From NCBI RefSeq assembly GCF_000282215.1, contig NZ_AKJS01000010.1, positions 62,001 through 126,000 on the forward strand: a stretch of 64,000 nt of DNA. Reading direction: 5' to 3'. Under the pieces are notes generated by a model. It saw nothing but the letters and a program-made list of their open reading frames with translations, was not told where the DNA came from and searched no databases. Positions 8,280 through 19,702 of this stretch are shown piece after piece. Origin of the DNA: Pseudomonas sp. GM21. Its GTDB lineage: Bacteria; Pseudomonadota; Gammaproteobacteria; Pseudomonadales; Pseudomonadaceae. Every line of letters begins with the position of its first letter. The first letter of the stretch is position 1. Made by a program: the position numbers and the translations under genes.

Positions 8280-9881
8280 ATGCGCCATACCTTGGTTTTA
8301 TCCGCATTGTTGGGCACCGGCCTGTTGGCCGCCAGTTCCATTAGCCTGGCCGCCAGTAACAGCCTGGTGTTCTGCTCCGAAGGGAGCCCCGCCGGTTTCG
8401 ACACGGCGCAGTACACCACTGCAACAGATAACGACGCCGCCGAACCGCTGTACAACCGGCTGGCCGAGTTTGAAAAAGGCGCCACCAACGTCGTACCGGG
8501 CCTGGCCACGAGCTGGGATATTTCCGAGGACGGCCTCAAGTACACGTTTCACCTGCGCGAAGGGGTGAAGTTTCATACCACTCCATACTTCACGCCAACC
8601 CGTGACTTCAACGCCGATGACGTGCTGTTCACGTTTAATCGCATGCTCGACCCCCAACAACCTTTCCGTAAGGCGTATCCGACCGAGTTCCCGTACTTCA
8701 ACGGGATGAGCCTGAACAAGAACATCGCCAAGGTCGAAAAGACCGGGCCGCTGACCGTGGTCATGACGCTCAACAGCGTCGACGCCGCGTTCATCCAGAA
8801 CATCGCCATGAGCTTCGCGGCCATCCTGTCCGCCGAATACGCCGACAAGCTGCTGACCGAGGGCAAGCCGAGCGACATCAACCAGAAGCCGATCGGCACT
8901 GGCCCGTTTGTCTTCAAGAGTTACCAGAAAGACTCCAACATCCGTTACACCGGCAACAAGCAGTACTGGGACCCGAGCCGGGTCAAGCTCGACAACCTGA
9001 TTTTCGCCATCAACACCGACGCTTCGGTTCGGGTGCAGAAACTCAAGGCCAACGAGTGCCAGATCACCCTGCATCCGCGTCCTGCCGATGTGACTGCGCT
9101 GAAGAACGACACCAAACTCCAGCTCATCGAGAAGCCAGGCTTCAACCTCGGTTACATCGCCTACAACGTTCGGCACAAGCCTTTCGACCAGCTCGAAGTG
9201 CGTCAGGCGCTGGACATGGCGGTGAACAAGCAAAGCATTCTCAACGCCGTCTACCAGGGCGCCGGGCAGCTGGCCGTCAACGCCATGCCGCCGACCCAAT
9301 GGTCTTATGACGAAACAATTAAAGACGCCGCCTACAACCCGGAAAAAGCCAAGGAATTGCTCAAGGCTGCCGGCGTGAAGGAAGGCACCGAGATCACCCT
9401 GTGGGCGATGCCGGTTCAGCGCCCTTACAACCCGAACGCCAAGCTGATGGCGGAAATGCTCCAGGCTGACTGGGCAAAAGTCGGTCTCAAGGTGAAGATC
9501 GTCAGCTACGAATGGGGCGAGTACATCAAGCGCACCAAGAATGGCGAACACGACATCAGCCTGATCGGCTGGACCGGTGACAATGGGGACCCGGACAACT
9601 GGCTCGGCACGCTTTACAGCTGCGACGCCATTGGTGGCAACAACTACTCCATGTGGTGCGATCCGGCTTACGACAAGCTGATCAAGCAGGCCAAGGTCGT
9701 TACCGACCGGGACCAGCGCACCGTGCTCTACAAACAGGCGCAGCAGTACCTCAAACAACAGGTACCGATCACGCCAGTCGCCCACTCGACGGTTAACCAG
9801 CCGTTAAGCACCAAAGTCGAAGGGTTCAAAGTCAGCCCCTTCGGCCGCAACGTGTTCTCGGGCGTCAGTATCGACCAATAA
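8280..9881 (+). CDS. dppA: Dipeptide ABC transporter substrate-binding protein (DppA type), copy 2
   Basis: 533 aa, ATG at 8280 with GAGGGAG upstream. The signal peptide ends SLA|ASNSLVFCSEGSPAGFD. It carries the same family-5 landmarks as copy 1 (GLATSWDISEDGLKYTFHL, RDFNADDVLFTFNRML, GTGPFVFKSYQKD, GDNGDPDNWLGTLYSCD) and is its nearest relative in the window. Differences cluster in the middle domain, for example a shorter loop near residue 290, which could shift ligand range. It is followed closely by the porin gene opdP. Confidence 0.92.
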   Translation: MRHTLVLSALLGTGLLAASSISLAASNSLVFCSEGSPAGFDTAQYTTATDNDAAEPLYNRLAEFEKGATNVVPGLATSWDISEDGLKYTFHLREGVKFHTTPYFTPTRDFNADDVLFTFNRMLDPQQPFRKAYPTEFPYFNGMSLNKNIAKVEKTGPLTVVMTLNSVDAAFIQNIAMSFAAILSAEYADKLLTEGKPSDINQKPIGTGPFVFKSYQKDSNIRYTGNKQYWDPSRVKLDNLIFAINTDASVRVQKLKANECQITLHPRPADVTALKNDTKLQLIEKPGFNLGYIAYNVRHKPFDQLEVRQALDMAVNKQSILNAVYQGAGQLAVNAMPPTQWSYDETIKDAAYNPEKAKELLKAAGVKEGTEITLWAMPVQRPYNPNAKLMAEMLQADWAKVGLKVKIVSYEWGEYIKRTKNGEHDISLIGWTGDNGDPDNWLGTLYSCDAIGGNNYSMWCDPAYDKLIKQAKVVTDRDQRTVLYKQAQQYLKQQVPITPVAHSTVNQPLSTKVEGFKVSPFGRNVFSGVSIDQ

Positions 9882-10055
9882 CCGATTAGCCAGAACGCTG
9901 GGGGCGCATTGCGCCCTCACGCAAGCGTATTGCCGAAATTCGCCAGTCCGGCGTACAGCAAACGTTTGCGAAGCCTTGTTTGCGTTCTAAACCAAATAGC
10001 CGGATCACCCAATAAGACCGGCATTAATAAAAAAAGAAACTGAGGAGCTTCACCC

Positions 10056-11468
10056 ATGAAACTGAGCAGCAGCGCGATATTGGCCTTAGCCATCAGCAGC
10101 GTAACCGCCACGGCTTACGCAGAAACCCAGAGCCAGGAATTCACCCCGGTGACGGTCAACACCAAAAGCTCACAAGCCGACGCAACCGGCTTTGTCGAAG
10201 GCCAGTCCATCAGCGGCACCACACGTAACTGGTACGCCAACGAACAATTGCATCGCGGCAGCAAGTTCACTTACCTCAAAAACGGTGTAGCCACCCCGAC
10301 GGATCGCCGCATCAACTGGGTTCAAGGCACCATCGTCAAGTACAACTCCGGCTTCACCCAAGGCGCCGTGGGCTTGAGTACCGAAGTGGCCGCCTACAAC
10401 GAAATTGCTCTGGAGCGCGATCGCGAGAACCTGGCTTCCAACAACGGTGGCGCACCGGGCACCCGTCCAGGCGCGGGCAACAACCGTACCCTGACCAAAG
10501 AAGGCGGCGACGCTCAAGGTCAGTGGAGCAAGCTGGGCCTGGCCAACGTCAAGGCCCGCGTCTCCAACACCACCCTGACCGCTGGCCGCATGAACTTCAG
10601 CAGCCCGATGGTCGATGTCATCGGCAACCGTGCGCTGCCTTCGAGCTTCCAGGGTGTGGCGATCCACAGTGAAGAGCTGAACAACCTGGCCTTTGACCTG
10701 GGCACTTTCGATCGCAACTCACCGCGAACCGAAGAAAGCCTGAGTAAATTCCGTAGCGAATACGCCAACAGCTTCGTTGAAACCGATCACGTTCATACCG
10801 GCGGTATCACCTTCACACCCTTCGCCAGCCTGACCACCAGCCTGTGGGCGACCCAGGCGGAAGACATCTGGAACCAATACTACTTCGGCGCCAATCACAT
10901 CCTGGGCGACAGCCAGGTGCTGAGTCTCAACACCGGCCTGAATTACTACAAAACCCAGGAAGAAGGTAAGGCCCTGCTCGGCAACATCGACAACGACACC
11001 TACTCCCTGTCGTTCGGCCTGACTCACCAGGCTCATACCCTGACCTTCTCGTACCAGCAAGTGGAAGGTAACGAGTACTTCGACTACCTGCACGAAACCA
11101 ACGGTATCTACCTGGCCAACTCCCTGCTGTCGGACTTCAACGGCCCGAACGAGAAATCCTTCCAGGTCGCCTACGGCCTGAACATGGCTGAATACGGCGT
11201 GCCTGGCCTGAAGTTCAACATCTACCAGGCTCGCGGCTGGGACATCACCGGTACTCACTACACCGGCACGGCTTACGACGTGAAGAACATGGACGGCGAA
11301 CATCATTACGAATACGGCATCGGTTCCACGTACGCCATTCAGAGCGGCCCGTTCCAGGCCTCCACTGTTCGCGTTACCTACACCGCTCACCGTGCCAGCG
11401 AAAACCAGGGTGACGGCAGCATCAACGAGTTCCGCCTAGTGACCACCATTCCGTTCAACATTCTGTGA
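10056..11468 (+). CDS. opdP: OprD-family outer-membrane porin, OpdP type
   Basis: 470 aa. A signal peptide ends AYA|ETQSQEF. The rest is the OprD family pattern: N-terminal GFVEGQSISGTTRNWY, repeated amphipathic strands, the MNFSSPMVDVIGNRALPSSFQG segment, and the terminal EFRLVTTIPFNIL strand. OprD proteins are monomeric channels for basic amino acids or peptides; the position inside the dpp locus points to OpdP, the di/tripeptide porin. The order dppA-opdP-dppA-dppBCDF matches the P. aeruginosa locus as I recall it. GAGGAG lies upstream of the start. Confidence 0.88.
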   Translation: MKLSSSAILALAISSVTATAYAETQSQEFTPVTVNTKSSQADATGFVEGQSISGTTRNWYANEQLHRGSKFTYLKNGVATPTDRRINWVQGTIVKYNSGFTQGAVGLSTEVAAYNEIALERDRENLASNNGGAPGTRPGAGNNRTLTKEGGDAQGQWSKLGLANVKARVSNTTLTAGRMNFSSPMVDVIGNRALPSSFQGVAIHSEELNNLAFDLGTFDRNSPRTEESLSKFRSEYANSFVETDHVHTGGITFTPFASLTTSLWATQAEDIWNQYYFGANHILGDSQVLSLNTGLNYYKTQEEGKALLGNIDNDTYSLSFGLTHQAHTLTFSYQQVEGNEYFDYLHETNGIYLANSLLSDFNGPNEKSFQVAYGLNMAEYGVPGLKFNIYQARGWDITGTHYTGTAYDVKNMDGEHHYEYGIGSTYAIQSGPFQASTVRVTYTAHRASENQGDGSINEFRLVTTIPFNIL

Positions 11469-11545
11469 TGCACCTGCCCAACGGCTGATTCAGTGACGAA
11501 TCGGCCGCCGGGCTTTGACCTTTAACCGATTGCAGAGGGTTCTTG

Positions 11546-13141
11546 ATGAAAATGCTTCCCCTACGTGCGGCCATTGCGGCCGCGTTGCTGAGTGTCGCTG
11601 TTGGCGTCGCGGCCAAACCCTTGGTGGTCTGCACCGAAGCCAGCCCGGAAGGCTTCGATATGGTCCAGTACACGACTGCAGTCACCGCCGATGCCGTGGC
11701 TGAAACCCTCTTCAATCGCCTGGCGGACTTCAAGCCCGGCACCACCGAGGTCATTCCAGCGCTGGCCGATTCCTGGGACATCAGTGAAGACGGTCTGACT
11801 TACACGTTCCACCTGCGCAAAGGCGTCAAGTTTCACACCACCGATTACTTCAAGCCGACCCGCGACATGAACGCCGACGACGTGGTCTGGAGTTTCCAGC
11901 GTCAGCTGGACCCGAACCACCCATGGCACAAACTGTCGAGCGTGGGCTTCCCGTACTTTGAAAGCATGGGCTTCAAGGAACTGCTCAAAAGCGTCGAGAA
12001 AGTCGACGACAACACCGTCAAATTCACCCTGACCCGTCGCGAAGCGCCGTTCCTGGCGGACATCGCCATGGCGTTCTCCTCGATCTACTCCGCCGAATAT
12101 GCCGACCAGTTGCTTAAGACGAACAAGACCGGCGACCTGAACAACAAGCCCATCGGCACCGGCCCGTTCGTGTTCCAGCGGTACAACAAGGACGCCCAGG
12201 TTCGCTTCAAGGCCAACCCGGAGTATTTCCGTGGCAAACCACCCGCTGAAGCCTTGATTCTGGCGATTGCCACCGACAACAATGTGCGCCTGCAAAAACT
12301 CAAGGCCAACGAATGCCAGATCGCGCTGTATCCCAAGCCCGATGACATCCCGAGCATCAAGAAAGACACCAACCTCAAGGTTGATGAGCTGAACGCAATG
12401 ACCGTTTCGTACATCGCGATGAACACCTCTCACAAATACATGAGCGATGTGCGCGTGCGAAAAGCCATCGACATGGCGTTCGACAAGGCCGCCTATGTCA
12501 ATGCTTTGTTCGGCAAAGGCAATGCAACCGTGGCCGTCAACCCGTACCCTGACACCCTGCTGGGCTACAACCACACCCTGAAAAACCCGCCGCGTGATCT
12601 GGACAAGGCCCGCGCCCTGCTCAAGGAAGCCGGCGTACCGGAAGGGACCACGTTTACACTGTTCACCCGCAACGGCGGCGGGCCGACCAACCCCAACCCG
12701 ATGCTCGGTGCGCAGATGATGCAGGCTGACCTGGCTCAGGTCGGGATCAAGGTCGATATTCGCGTCATGGAATGGGGCGAAATGCTCAAACGTGCGAAAA
12801 ACGGCGAGCACGATATGGTTTCCGCCGGATGGGCGGGTGATAACGGCGACCCGGACAACTTCCTGACGCCTATGCTGAGTTGCGAAGCAGCCAGGAACGG
12901 CGAAAACTACGCGCGCTGGTGCAACGAGAAATTCCAGACGCTGATCGACGAAGCACGGGCTAAAGTGAATCCGGCGGAACGTGCCGCGCTCTACGAGCAA
13001 GCCCAGGAGGTTTTCAATCAGGACCAGCCATGGATCAGCATGGCCCACACCCGTATGTTTACTGCAATGCGCAACAACGTAGAGGGCTATCACATTAGCC
13101 CGCTCACCACTAATAACTTCGCCACCACCCAGGTGAAGTAG
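11546..13141 (+). CDS. dppA: Dipeptide ABC transporter substrate-binding protein (DppA type), copy 3
   Basis: 531 aa. The start is set at ATG 11546 with AGAGGG upstream; an in-frame TTG precedes it. The signal peptide is short and ends VAA|KPLVVCTEASPEGFD. It is the most divergent of the three binding proteins (for example TRDMNADDVVWSFQRQLDPN instead of RDFNADDVLFTFNRM), and it is the one directly upstream of dppBCDF, so it is probably the ancestral partner of the transporter. An imperfect hairpin lies between opdP and this gene, and a strong one between it and dppB. Confidence 0.92.
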   Translation: MKMLPLRAAIAAALLSVAVGVAAKPLVVCTEASPEGFDMVQYTTAVTADAVAETLFNRLADFKPGTTEVIPALADSWDISEDGLTYTFHLRKGVKFHTTDYFKPTRDMNADDVVWSFQRQLDPNHPWHKLSSVGFPYFESMGFKELLKSVEKVDDNTVKFTLTRREAPFLADIAMAFSSIYSAEYADQLLKTNKTGDLNNKPIGTGPFVFQRYNKDAQVRFKANPEYFRGKPPAEALILAIATDNNVRLQKLKANECQIALYPKPDDIPSIKKDTNLKVDELNAMTVSYIAMNTSHKYMSDVRVRKAIDMAFDKAAYVNALFGKGNATVAVNPYPDTLLGYNHTLKNPPRDLDKARALLKEAGVPEGTTFTLFTRNGGGPTNPNPMLGAQMMQADLAQVGIKVDIRVMEWGEMLKRAKNGEHDMVSAGWAGDNGDPDNFLTPMLSCEAARNGENYARWCNEKFQTLIDEARAKVNPAERAALYEQAQEVFNQDQPWISMAHTRMFTAMRNNVEGYHISPLTTNNFATTQVK

Positions 13142-13152
13142 ATAAGAAACTA

Positions 13153-13179
13153 CCGGCATTCCTGACCCAGGAATGCCGG
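13153..13179 (+). other. Intercistronic hairpin between dppA and dppB
   Basis: The 12-bp perfect stem CCGGCATTCCTG/CAGGAATGCCGG has a 3-nt loop and no U run. Such hairpins commonly protect the binding-protein part of an ABC transporter mRNA or thin out transcription into the membrane genes, giving more binding protein than permease. That role is inference. Confidence 0.65.
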
Positions 13180-13213
13180 GCACGCCGAACCGGCTGATGA
13201 GGTACACCAGAAG

Positions 13214-14224
13214 ATGTTTAGTTTTATTGCCCGCCGATTGGGGTTATTGATCCCCACGTTCTTCGGCATCACCTTGCTGACTTTCGCGTTGATTCGCATG
13301 ATTCCCGGCGACCCCGTAGAAGTCATGATGGGCGAACGTCGAGTCGACCCCGAAATGCATGCTCAGGCAATGGAACGCCTTGGTCTGAACAAACCGCTGT
13401 ATGCCCAATACCTGGACTACATCGGCAAGCTGGCCCACGGCGACCTTGGCGAATCGCTGCGTACCCGTGAAAGCGTGTGGACAGAATTCACTTCTCTATT
13501 CCCCGCGACCCTGGAACTGTCCATGGCCGCACTGCTGTTCGCCGGCATCCTGGGCCTCCTGGCCGGGGTGATTGCGGCACTCAAGCGAGGATCGCTGTTC
13601 GACCATGGGGTGATGGGCATCTCCCTGGCGGGCTACTCGATGCCGATCTTCTGGTGGGGCCTGATCCTGATCATGTTCTTCTCGGTGAGCCTGGGCTGGA
13701 CTCCGGTGTCCGGGCGGATCGACCTGCTCTATGACATCGAGCCGCGCACCGGTTTCATGCTCATCGACACACTGCTGGCCGATGACGTCGGTGCATTCTT
13801 CGATGCCCTGCATCACTTGATCCTGCCAGCCATCGTGCTCGGCACCATCCCGCTGGCCGTTATTGCGCGGATGACCCGTTCGTCGATGCTCGAAGTACTG
13901 CGCGAGGATTACATCCGTACCGCCCGTGCCAAAGGCCTGTCGCCGTCGCGCGTGGTGTTCGTGCACGGTCTGCGTAACGCGCTGATTCCGGTACTGACCG
14001 TGGTCGGCCTGCAAGTCGGCACATTGCTGGCGGGCGCCGTTCTGACCGAAACCATCTTCTCGTGGCCCGGCATAGGCAAATGGCTGATCGAAGCCATTGG
14101 CGCCCGAGACTATCCAGTCGTGCAAAACGGCATCCTGTTAATCGCCTGCCTGGTGATCGTGGTCAATTTCGTCGTGGACATCCTCTACGGCTTTGCCAAC
14201 CCACGCATCCGTCACCAGCGCTGA
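13214..14224 (+). CDS. dppB: Dipeptide ABC transporter permease DppB
   Basis: 336 aa, with six membrane segments and the short periplasmic loop typical of DppB/OppB. The EAA coupling loop reads EDYIRTARAKGLSPSRVVFVHGLRNALIP near residues 230-260. The N-terminus MFSFIARRLGLLIPTFFGIT is the usual family start. It pairs with DppC to form the pore. It is 72 bp after dppA, across a hairpin, and its stop is 4 bp before the dppC start. Confidence 0.95.
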   Translation: MFSFIARRLGLLIPTFFGITLLTFALIRMIPGDPVEVMMGERRVDPEMHAQAMERLGLNKPLYAQYLDYIGKLAHGDLGESLRTRESVWTEFTSLFPATLELSMAALLFAGILGLLAGVIAALKRGSLFDHGVMGISLAGYSMPIFWWGLILIMFFSVSLGWTPVSGRIDLLYDIEPRTGFMLIDTLLADDVGAFFDALHHLILPAIVLGTIPLAVIARMTRSSMLEVLREDYIRTARAKGLSPSRVVFVHGLRNALIPVLTVVGLQVGTLLAGAVLTETIFSWPGIGKWLIEAIGARDYPVVQNGILLIACLVIVVNFVVDILYGFANPRIRHQR

Positions 14225-14228
14225 GATC

Positions 14229-15158
14229 ATGACCATGACCACTCCAGCTTCAACTCAGAATCAAGCGGTAACAGTCGATCAAAGCCTGCTGTACCCGTCC
14301 CCGTACAAAGAATTCTGGCACGCGTTTTCGCGCAACAAAGGCGCCGTCGCCGGCCTGATGTTCATGTCACTGGTGATTTTCTGCGCGATCTTCGCGCCGT
14401 GGGTTGCCCCGCATAACCCGAGCGAGCAGTACCGTGACTTCCTGCTGACCCCGCCAGCCTGGCTGGAAGGTGGGCAGTTGCAGTTCCTGCTCGGCACCGA
14501 TGAATTGGGTCGTGACCTGCTGTCGCGCCTGATTGCTGGTTCGCGCCTGTCGCTGATGATCGGTTTGTCGTCGGTGGTGATGTCGCTGATTCCGGGGATC
14601 CTGCTGGGTCTGTTCGCCGGTTTCTTTCCGCGCCTGCTCGGCCCGACCATCATGCGTCTGATGGACATCATGCTGGCCCTGCCGTCCCTGCTGCTGGCTG
14701 TGGCGATTGTCGCCATCCTCGGCCCTGGCCTGATCAACACCGTGATCGCCATCGCCGTGGTGTCCCTGCCGTCTTATGTTCGTCTGACTCGCGCCGCGGT
14801 GATGGGCGAACTGAACCGCGACTACGTGACCGCCGCGCGCCTGGCCGGTGCCACGTTGCCACGCCTGATGTTCATCACCGTGCTGCCTAACTGCATGGCG
14901 CCGCTGATCGTTCAGGCCACCTTGAGCTTCTCCTCGGCGATTCTCGATGCCGCCGCACTGGGCTTCCTCGGCCTTGGCGTACAACCGCCAACCCCTGAGT
15001 GGGGCACCATGCTGGCTTCGGCTCGCGACTACATCGAACGCGCCTGGTGGGTGGTAAGTCTGCCTGGTTTGACCATTTTGCTCAGCGTGCTGGCAATCAA
15101 CTTGATGGGCGACGGCCTGCGCGATGCGCTGGACCCGAAACTCAAGAACGCCGCCTGA
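14229..15158 (+). CDS. dppC: Dipeptide ABC transporter permease DppC
   Basis: 309 aa from ATG 14229 (a second ATG lies two codons on). A cytoplasmic N-terminal tail ([14 protein letters not shown]) is followed by six membrane segments. The conserved [22 protein letters not shown] and the EAA loop [20 protein letters not shown] identify DppC/OppC. It partners DppB and is ten bases from dppD. Confidence 0.95.
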   Translation: MTMTTPASTQNQAVTVDQSLLYPSPYKEFWHAFSRNKGAVAGLMFMSLVIFCAIFAPWVAPHNPSEQYRDFLLTPPAWLEGGQLQFLLGTDELGRDLLSRLIAGSRLSLMIGLSSVVMSLIPGILLGLFAGFFPRLLGPTIMRLMDIMLALPSLLLAVAIVAILGPGLINTVIAIAVVSLPSYVRLTRAAVMGELNRDYVTAARLAGATLPRLMFITVLPNCMAPLIVQATLSFSSAILDAAALGFLGLGVQPPTPEWGTMLASARDYIERAWWVVSLPGLTILLSVLAINLMGDGLRDALDPKLKNAA

Positions 15159-15168
15159 GGAGATTCAA

Positions 15169-16137
15169 ATGTCACTGTTAGAAATCAAGAATCTCAACGT
15201 TCGTTTCGGCGACAAGAACGCCGTTCCGGTGGTCGACGGGCTCGACATTTCCGTGGACAAGGGCGAAGTCCTGGCCATCGTTGGCGAGTCGGGTTCCGGT
15301 AAATCCGTGACCATGATGGCGTTGATGGGCCTGATCGAACATCCGGGAATCGTCACGGCCGACGCCCTGAATTTCGACGGCAAGAACATGCTCAAGCTCA
15401 GCAACCGTCAGCGTCGGCAAATCGTCGGCAAAGACCTGGCCATGGTCTTCCAGGACCCGATGACCGCGCTGAACCCGAGCTATACCGTCGGTTTCCAGAT
15501 CGAAGAAGTACTGCGCCTGCACCTGAAAATGTCCGGCAATGCCGCCCGCAAGCGTGCCATCGAGCTGCTGGAAAAAGTGGAAATCCCCGGCGCCGCGAGC
15601 CGTATGGACGCCTACCCGCACCAACTGTCTGGCGGCATGAGCCAGCGTGTGGCGATTGCCATGGCAATTGCCGGCGAACCGAAACTGCTGATCGCTGACG
15701 AACCGACCACCGCCCTGGACGTCACGATTCAGGCGCAGATCATGGACCTGCTGCTGGCGTTGCAGAAAGAGCAGAACATGGGCCTGGTGCTGATCACTCA
15801 CGACCTCGCCGTCGTGGCCGAAACCGCCCAGCGCGTGTGCGTGATGTACGCAGGCCAAGCGGTTGAAGTCGGTCAAGTGCCACAGCTGTTCGACATTCCG
15901 GCGCACCCGTACAGCGAAGCCTTGCTCAAGGCGATTCCGGAACACAGCCTGGGCGCCACGCGTCTGGCCACGCTGCCGGGCATCGTTCCAGGTCGTTATG
16001 ACCGTCCGCAGGGTTGCCTGCTGTCGCCACGTTGCCCGTACGTGCAAGACAGTTGCCGCGCACAGCGTCCAACCCTCGACCCGAAAAGCCACAGCCTCGC
16101 CCGCTGCTTCTACCCGCTGAATCAGGAGGTGGCGTAA
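15169..16137 (+). CDS. dppD: Dipeptide ABC transporter ATPase DppD
   Basis: 322 aa; the ATG at 15169 is preceded by GAGGAG. Walker A is GESGSGKS, the signature LSGGMSQR, Walker [13 protein letters not shown]. The C-terminal oligopeptide extension has cysteines around [15 protein letters not shown], expected for the Fe-S binding tail of DppD/OppD-type subunits. Its stop overlaps the dppF start by one base (TAATG). Confidence 0.95.
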   Translation: MSLLEIKNLNVRFGDKNAVPVVDGLDISVDKGEVLAIVGESGSGKSVTMMALMGLIEHPGIVTADALNFDGKNMLKLSNRQRRQIVGKDLAMVFQDPMTALNPSYTVGFQIEEVLRLHLKMSGNAARKRAIELLEKVEIPGAASRMDAYPHQLSGGMSQRVAIAMAIAGEPKLLIADEPTTALDVTIQAQIMDLLLALQKEQNMGLVLITHDLAVVAETAQRVCVMYAGQAVEVGQVPQLFDIPAHPYSEALLKAIPEHSLGATRLATLPGIVPGRYDRPQGCLLSPRCPYVQDSCRAQRPTLDPKSHSLARCFYPLNQEVA

Positions 16138-17117
16138 TGGCCGTCGTACTTACCGCCCGCGACCTGACCCGTCACTACGAAGTGTCCCGTGGCCTGTTCA
16201 AGGGGCATGCGACCGTACGCGCCCTGAACGGTGTGTCTTTCGAACTGGAAGCCGGCAAGACCCTCGCCGTTGTAGGCGAATCGGGTTGTGGCAAATCCAC
16301 CCTCGCCCGAGCCCTGACGCTGATCGAAGAGCCGTCCTCCGGCTCCTTGAAAATCGCCGGCCAGGAAGTCGCCGGAGCCGACAAGGCCCAGCGCAAACAA
16401 CTGCGCAAAGACGTGCAGATGGTGTTCCAGAGCCCCTACGCTTCGCTGAACCCTCGGCAAAAAGTCGGTGACCAGCTCGGCGAACCGCTGCTGATCAATA
16501 CCAACCTGAGTGCCTCCGAACGTCGCGAGAAAGTGCAGGCGATGATGAAGCAGGTCGGCTTGCGTCCCGAGCACTACCAGCGTTATCCGCACATGTTTTC
16601 CGGCGGTCAGCGTCAGCGGATCGCCTTGGCCCGCGCGATGATGCTGCAACCGAAAGTGCTGGTCGCGGATGAGCCGACTTCGGCTTTGGACGTGTCGATT
16701 CAGGCGCAGGTGCTGAACCTGTTCATGGATTTGCAGCAAGAGTTCAACACCGCCTACGTGTTCATCTCCCACAACCTGGCAGTGGTGCAGCACGTTGCCG
16801 ATGACGTGATGGTGATGTACCTCGGTCGCCCGGTGGAAATGGGGCCGAAGAACGACATCTACGAGCGTCCTCTGCACCCGTACACCCAGGCGCTGTTGTC
16901 GGCCACGCCGACCATTCACCCGGACCCGAACAAGCCCAAAATCAAGATCGTCGGCGAGTTGCCCAACCCGCTGAACCCACCGTCCGGCTGCGCATTCCAC
17001 AAACGCTGCCCGTACGCGACCGAGCGTTGCAGCACTGAAGAGCCGGCCTTGCGCCTGCTCGACAGCCGCCAGGTGGCTTGCCATTACGCCGAGCAGTTCA
17101 TCGACGGCGCGGCGTAA
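16137..17117 (+). CDS. dppF: Dipeptide ABC transporter ATPase DppF
   Basis: 326 aa from ATG 16137, overlapping the dppD stop. Walker A is GESGCGKST, the signature FSGGQRQR, Walker B VLVADEPTSALD. The C-terminal oligopeptide tail has GCAFHKRCPYATERC. With DppD it forms the ATPase heterodimer for DppBC. The gene ends the locus before a large hairpin. Confidence 0.95.
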   Translation: MAVVLTARDLTRHYEVSRGLFKGHATVRALNGVSFELEAGKTLAVVGESGCGKSTLARALTLIEEPSSGSLKIAGQEVAGADKAQRKQLRKDVQMVFQSPYASLNPRQKVGDQLGEPLLINTNLSASERREKVQAMMKQVGLRPEHYQRYPHMFSGGQRQRIALARAMMLQPKVLVADEPTSALDVSIQAQVLNLFMDLQQEFNTAYVFISHNLAVVQHVADDVMVMYLGRPVEMGPKNDIYERPLHPYTQALLSATPTIHPDPNKPKIKIVGELPNPLNPPSGCAFHKRCPYATERCSTEEPALRLLDSRQVACHYAEQFIDGAA

Positions 17118-17120
17118 AAA

Positions 17121-17160
17121 CTGTGGGAGTGAGCCGGCTCCGGTCGGCTAACTCCCACAG
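17121..17160 (+). terminator. Large hairpin after dppF, probable terminator
   Basis: The stem CTGTGGGAGT...ACTCCCACAG continues inward through AGCCG/CGGCT. It starts three bases after the dppF stop. There is no U run, so it may stop transcription only partly. It resembles the 'gtgggagcgag' repeat family seen elsewhere in the window. Confidence 0.55.
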
Positions 17161-17241
17161 TGAAATGCGATCTGCTCAGTAACCCCTTCTACTTTGATTG
17201 CGTAACTATCGGAGCAGAGGGGGTTTTATTTTGTGGGGCCG

Positions 17242-17496
17242 TTACGACATGCTGTCACCTTCATCGTCGTCGGTGTCCGGCTCTTCAGTGGTCGAATCGT
17301 CATCGCCCTTGCTACCACCCTGATCTTGGTCCCCTGGCTCTGAGTCGGACTTGGCGATCATCAAGCTCGAATGTGCCACCTGCTCGCTCGACGCTTGTTT
17401 CTCATGGTCCGGGCACTCTGCCCATGCAGCCGACATCCCCACTGACAACATCACTAAAACCTTAAGCAACAGCACAATGCGTTGAAAAATGCTCAT
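17242..17496 (-). CDS. Small secreted acidic protein
   Basis: 84 aa from ATG 17496 (MSIFQRIVLLLKVL); a second ATG lies four codons upstream, directly after AAAAAGG, and cannot be excluded. A signal peptide (LLLKVLVMLSVGMSAAWA) is followed by ECPDHEKQ and a strongly acidic, Gly/Asp/Glu-rich tail (GDQDQGGSKGDDDSTTEEP). Mature protein is about 60 aa and likely disordered; possibly metal binding, which is a guess from composition. No family recognised. Confidence 0.6.
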   Translation of the reverse strand: MSIFQRIVLLLKVLVMLSVGMSAAWAECPDHEKQASSEQVAHSSLMIAKSDSEPGDQDQGGSKGDDDSTTEEPDTDDDEGDSMS

Positions 17497-17662
17497 AGCC
17501 GAATCCATCCTTTTTGGGGGTGACGCTTGGGCGCCGGACTGACGCTAATTGAAATCTAGTTCCGATCAGCTAGGTTCTCCAGATAGGAGGCTAACGAGGC
17601 GGCAGAAATGCCATTGGCGGGGAGATTGGTTTTGAATAACCGCTATCTCGAATCGTTATTGT

Positions 17663-17769
17663 GATCGTTCCCACGCTCTGCGTGGTAACGCCTCAATGGA
17701 CGCTCTGCGTCCGCTTCTGGGACGCGGAGCGTCCCGGGCGGCATTCCCACGCAGAGCGTGGGAACGATC
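17663..17769. repeat. Class-2 inverted-repeat element, copy 1
   Basis: A 107-bp element with outer arms GATCGTTCCCACGCTCTGCG and its complement, and inner arms GGACGCTCTGCGTCC/GGACGCGGAGCGTCC. It is the same kind of unit as at 23373-23480. It lies in the 340-bp gap between the acidic-protein gene and prfC, in which I see no other gene. Confidence 0.85.
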
Positions 17770-17785
17770 TAACCGCGCTGAAAAC

Positions 17786-17817
17786 AAAAAACCCCGCGGC
17801 TTTCGCAACGGGGTTTT
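17786..17817 (-). terminator. Terminator of prfC
   Basis: On the minus strand: ACCCCGTTGCG...CGCGGGGTTTTTTG, a GC stem with a U run, about 20 bases after the prfC stop. Confidence 0.85.
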
Positions 17818-17836
17818 CGGTGTTTCGACTCAACGC

Positions 17837-19420
<1,584 letters not shown>

Positions 19421-19497
19421 GGGAAATCGCCTGGCAGGTGATTCAAAAAAGGGCGGCGAGTATAGCTCAAAACATGACCTACGAACCACCGTTCGCC

Positions 19498-19643
19498 TGT
19501 AGCAGCTGCCGAGCCCGCGAGGCTGCGTTCGGCGGCGAAGCCGTCGTAAACCATACGCTGCGGTGTTTCAGACAGGTCCCGTGTAACGATCCGACGACTG
19601 CTGCGCAGCCGAACGCAGCCTCGCGGGCTCGGCAGCTGCTACA
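19498..19643. repeat. REPIN-like inverted pair, class 1, copy 2
   Basis: Arms 19498-19546 and 19592-19643 are inverted and share the TGTAGCAGCTGCCGAGCCC core and the GGCTGCGTTCGGC segment with copies at 3645 and 43332. It fills most of the 488-bp gap between prfC and the osmoprotectant operon. Confidence 0.85.
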
Positions 19644-19688
19644 CCGGCAAAACGAGATGCGGGGTGGCTATCTGCTGTTAATTATGGA

Positions 19689-19702
19689 ACCTTTTAAAAG
19701 GT
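19689..19702. promoter_or_regulatory. Perfect 14-bp palindrome upstream of the osmoprotectant operon
   Basis: ACCTTTTAAAAGGT reads the same on both strands and lies about 205 bp before the first permease gene. It could be an operator or part of a promoter; no factor can be assigned. Confidence 0.4.

Noticed and set aside
6393..9785. Long minus-strand frames across the two dppA genes
   Set aside because: Antisense of the binding proteins, produced by high GC in the third codon position.
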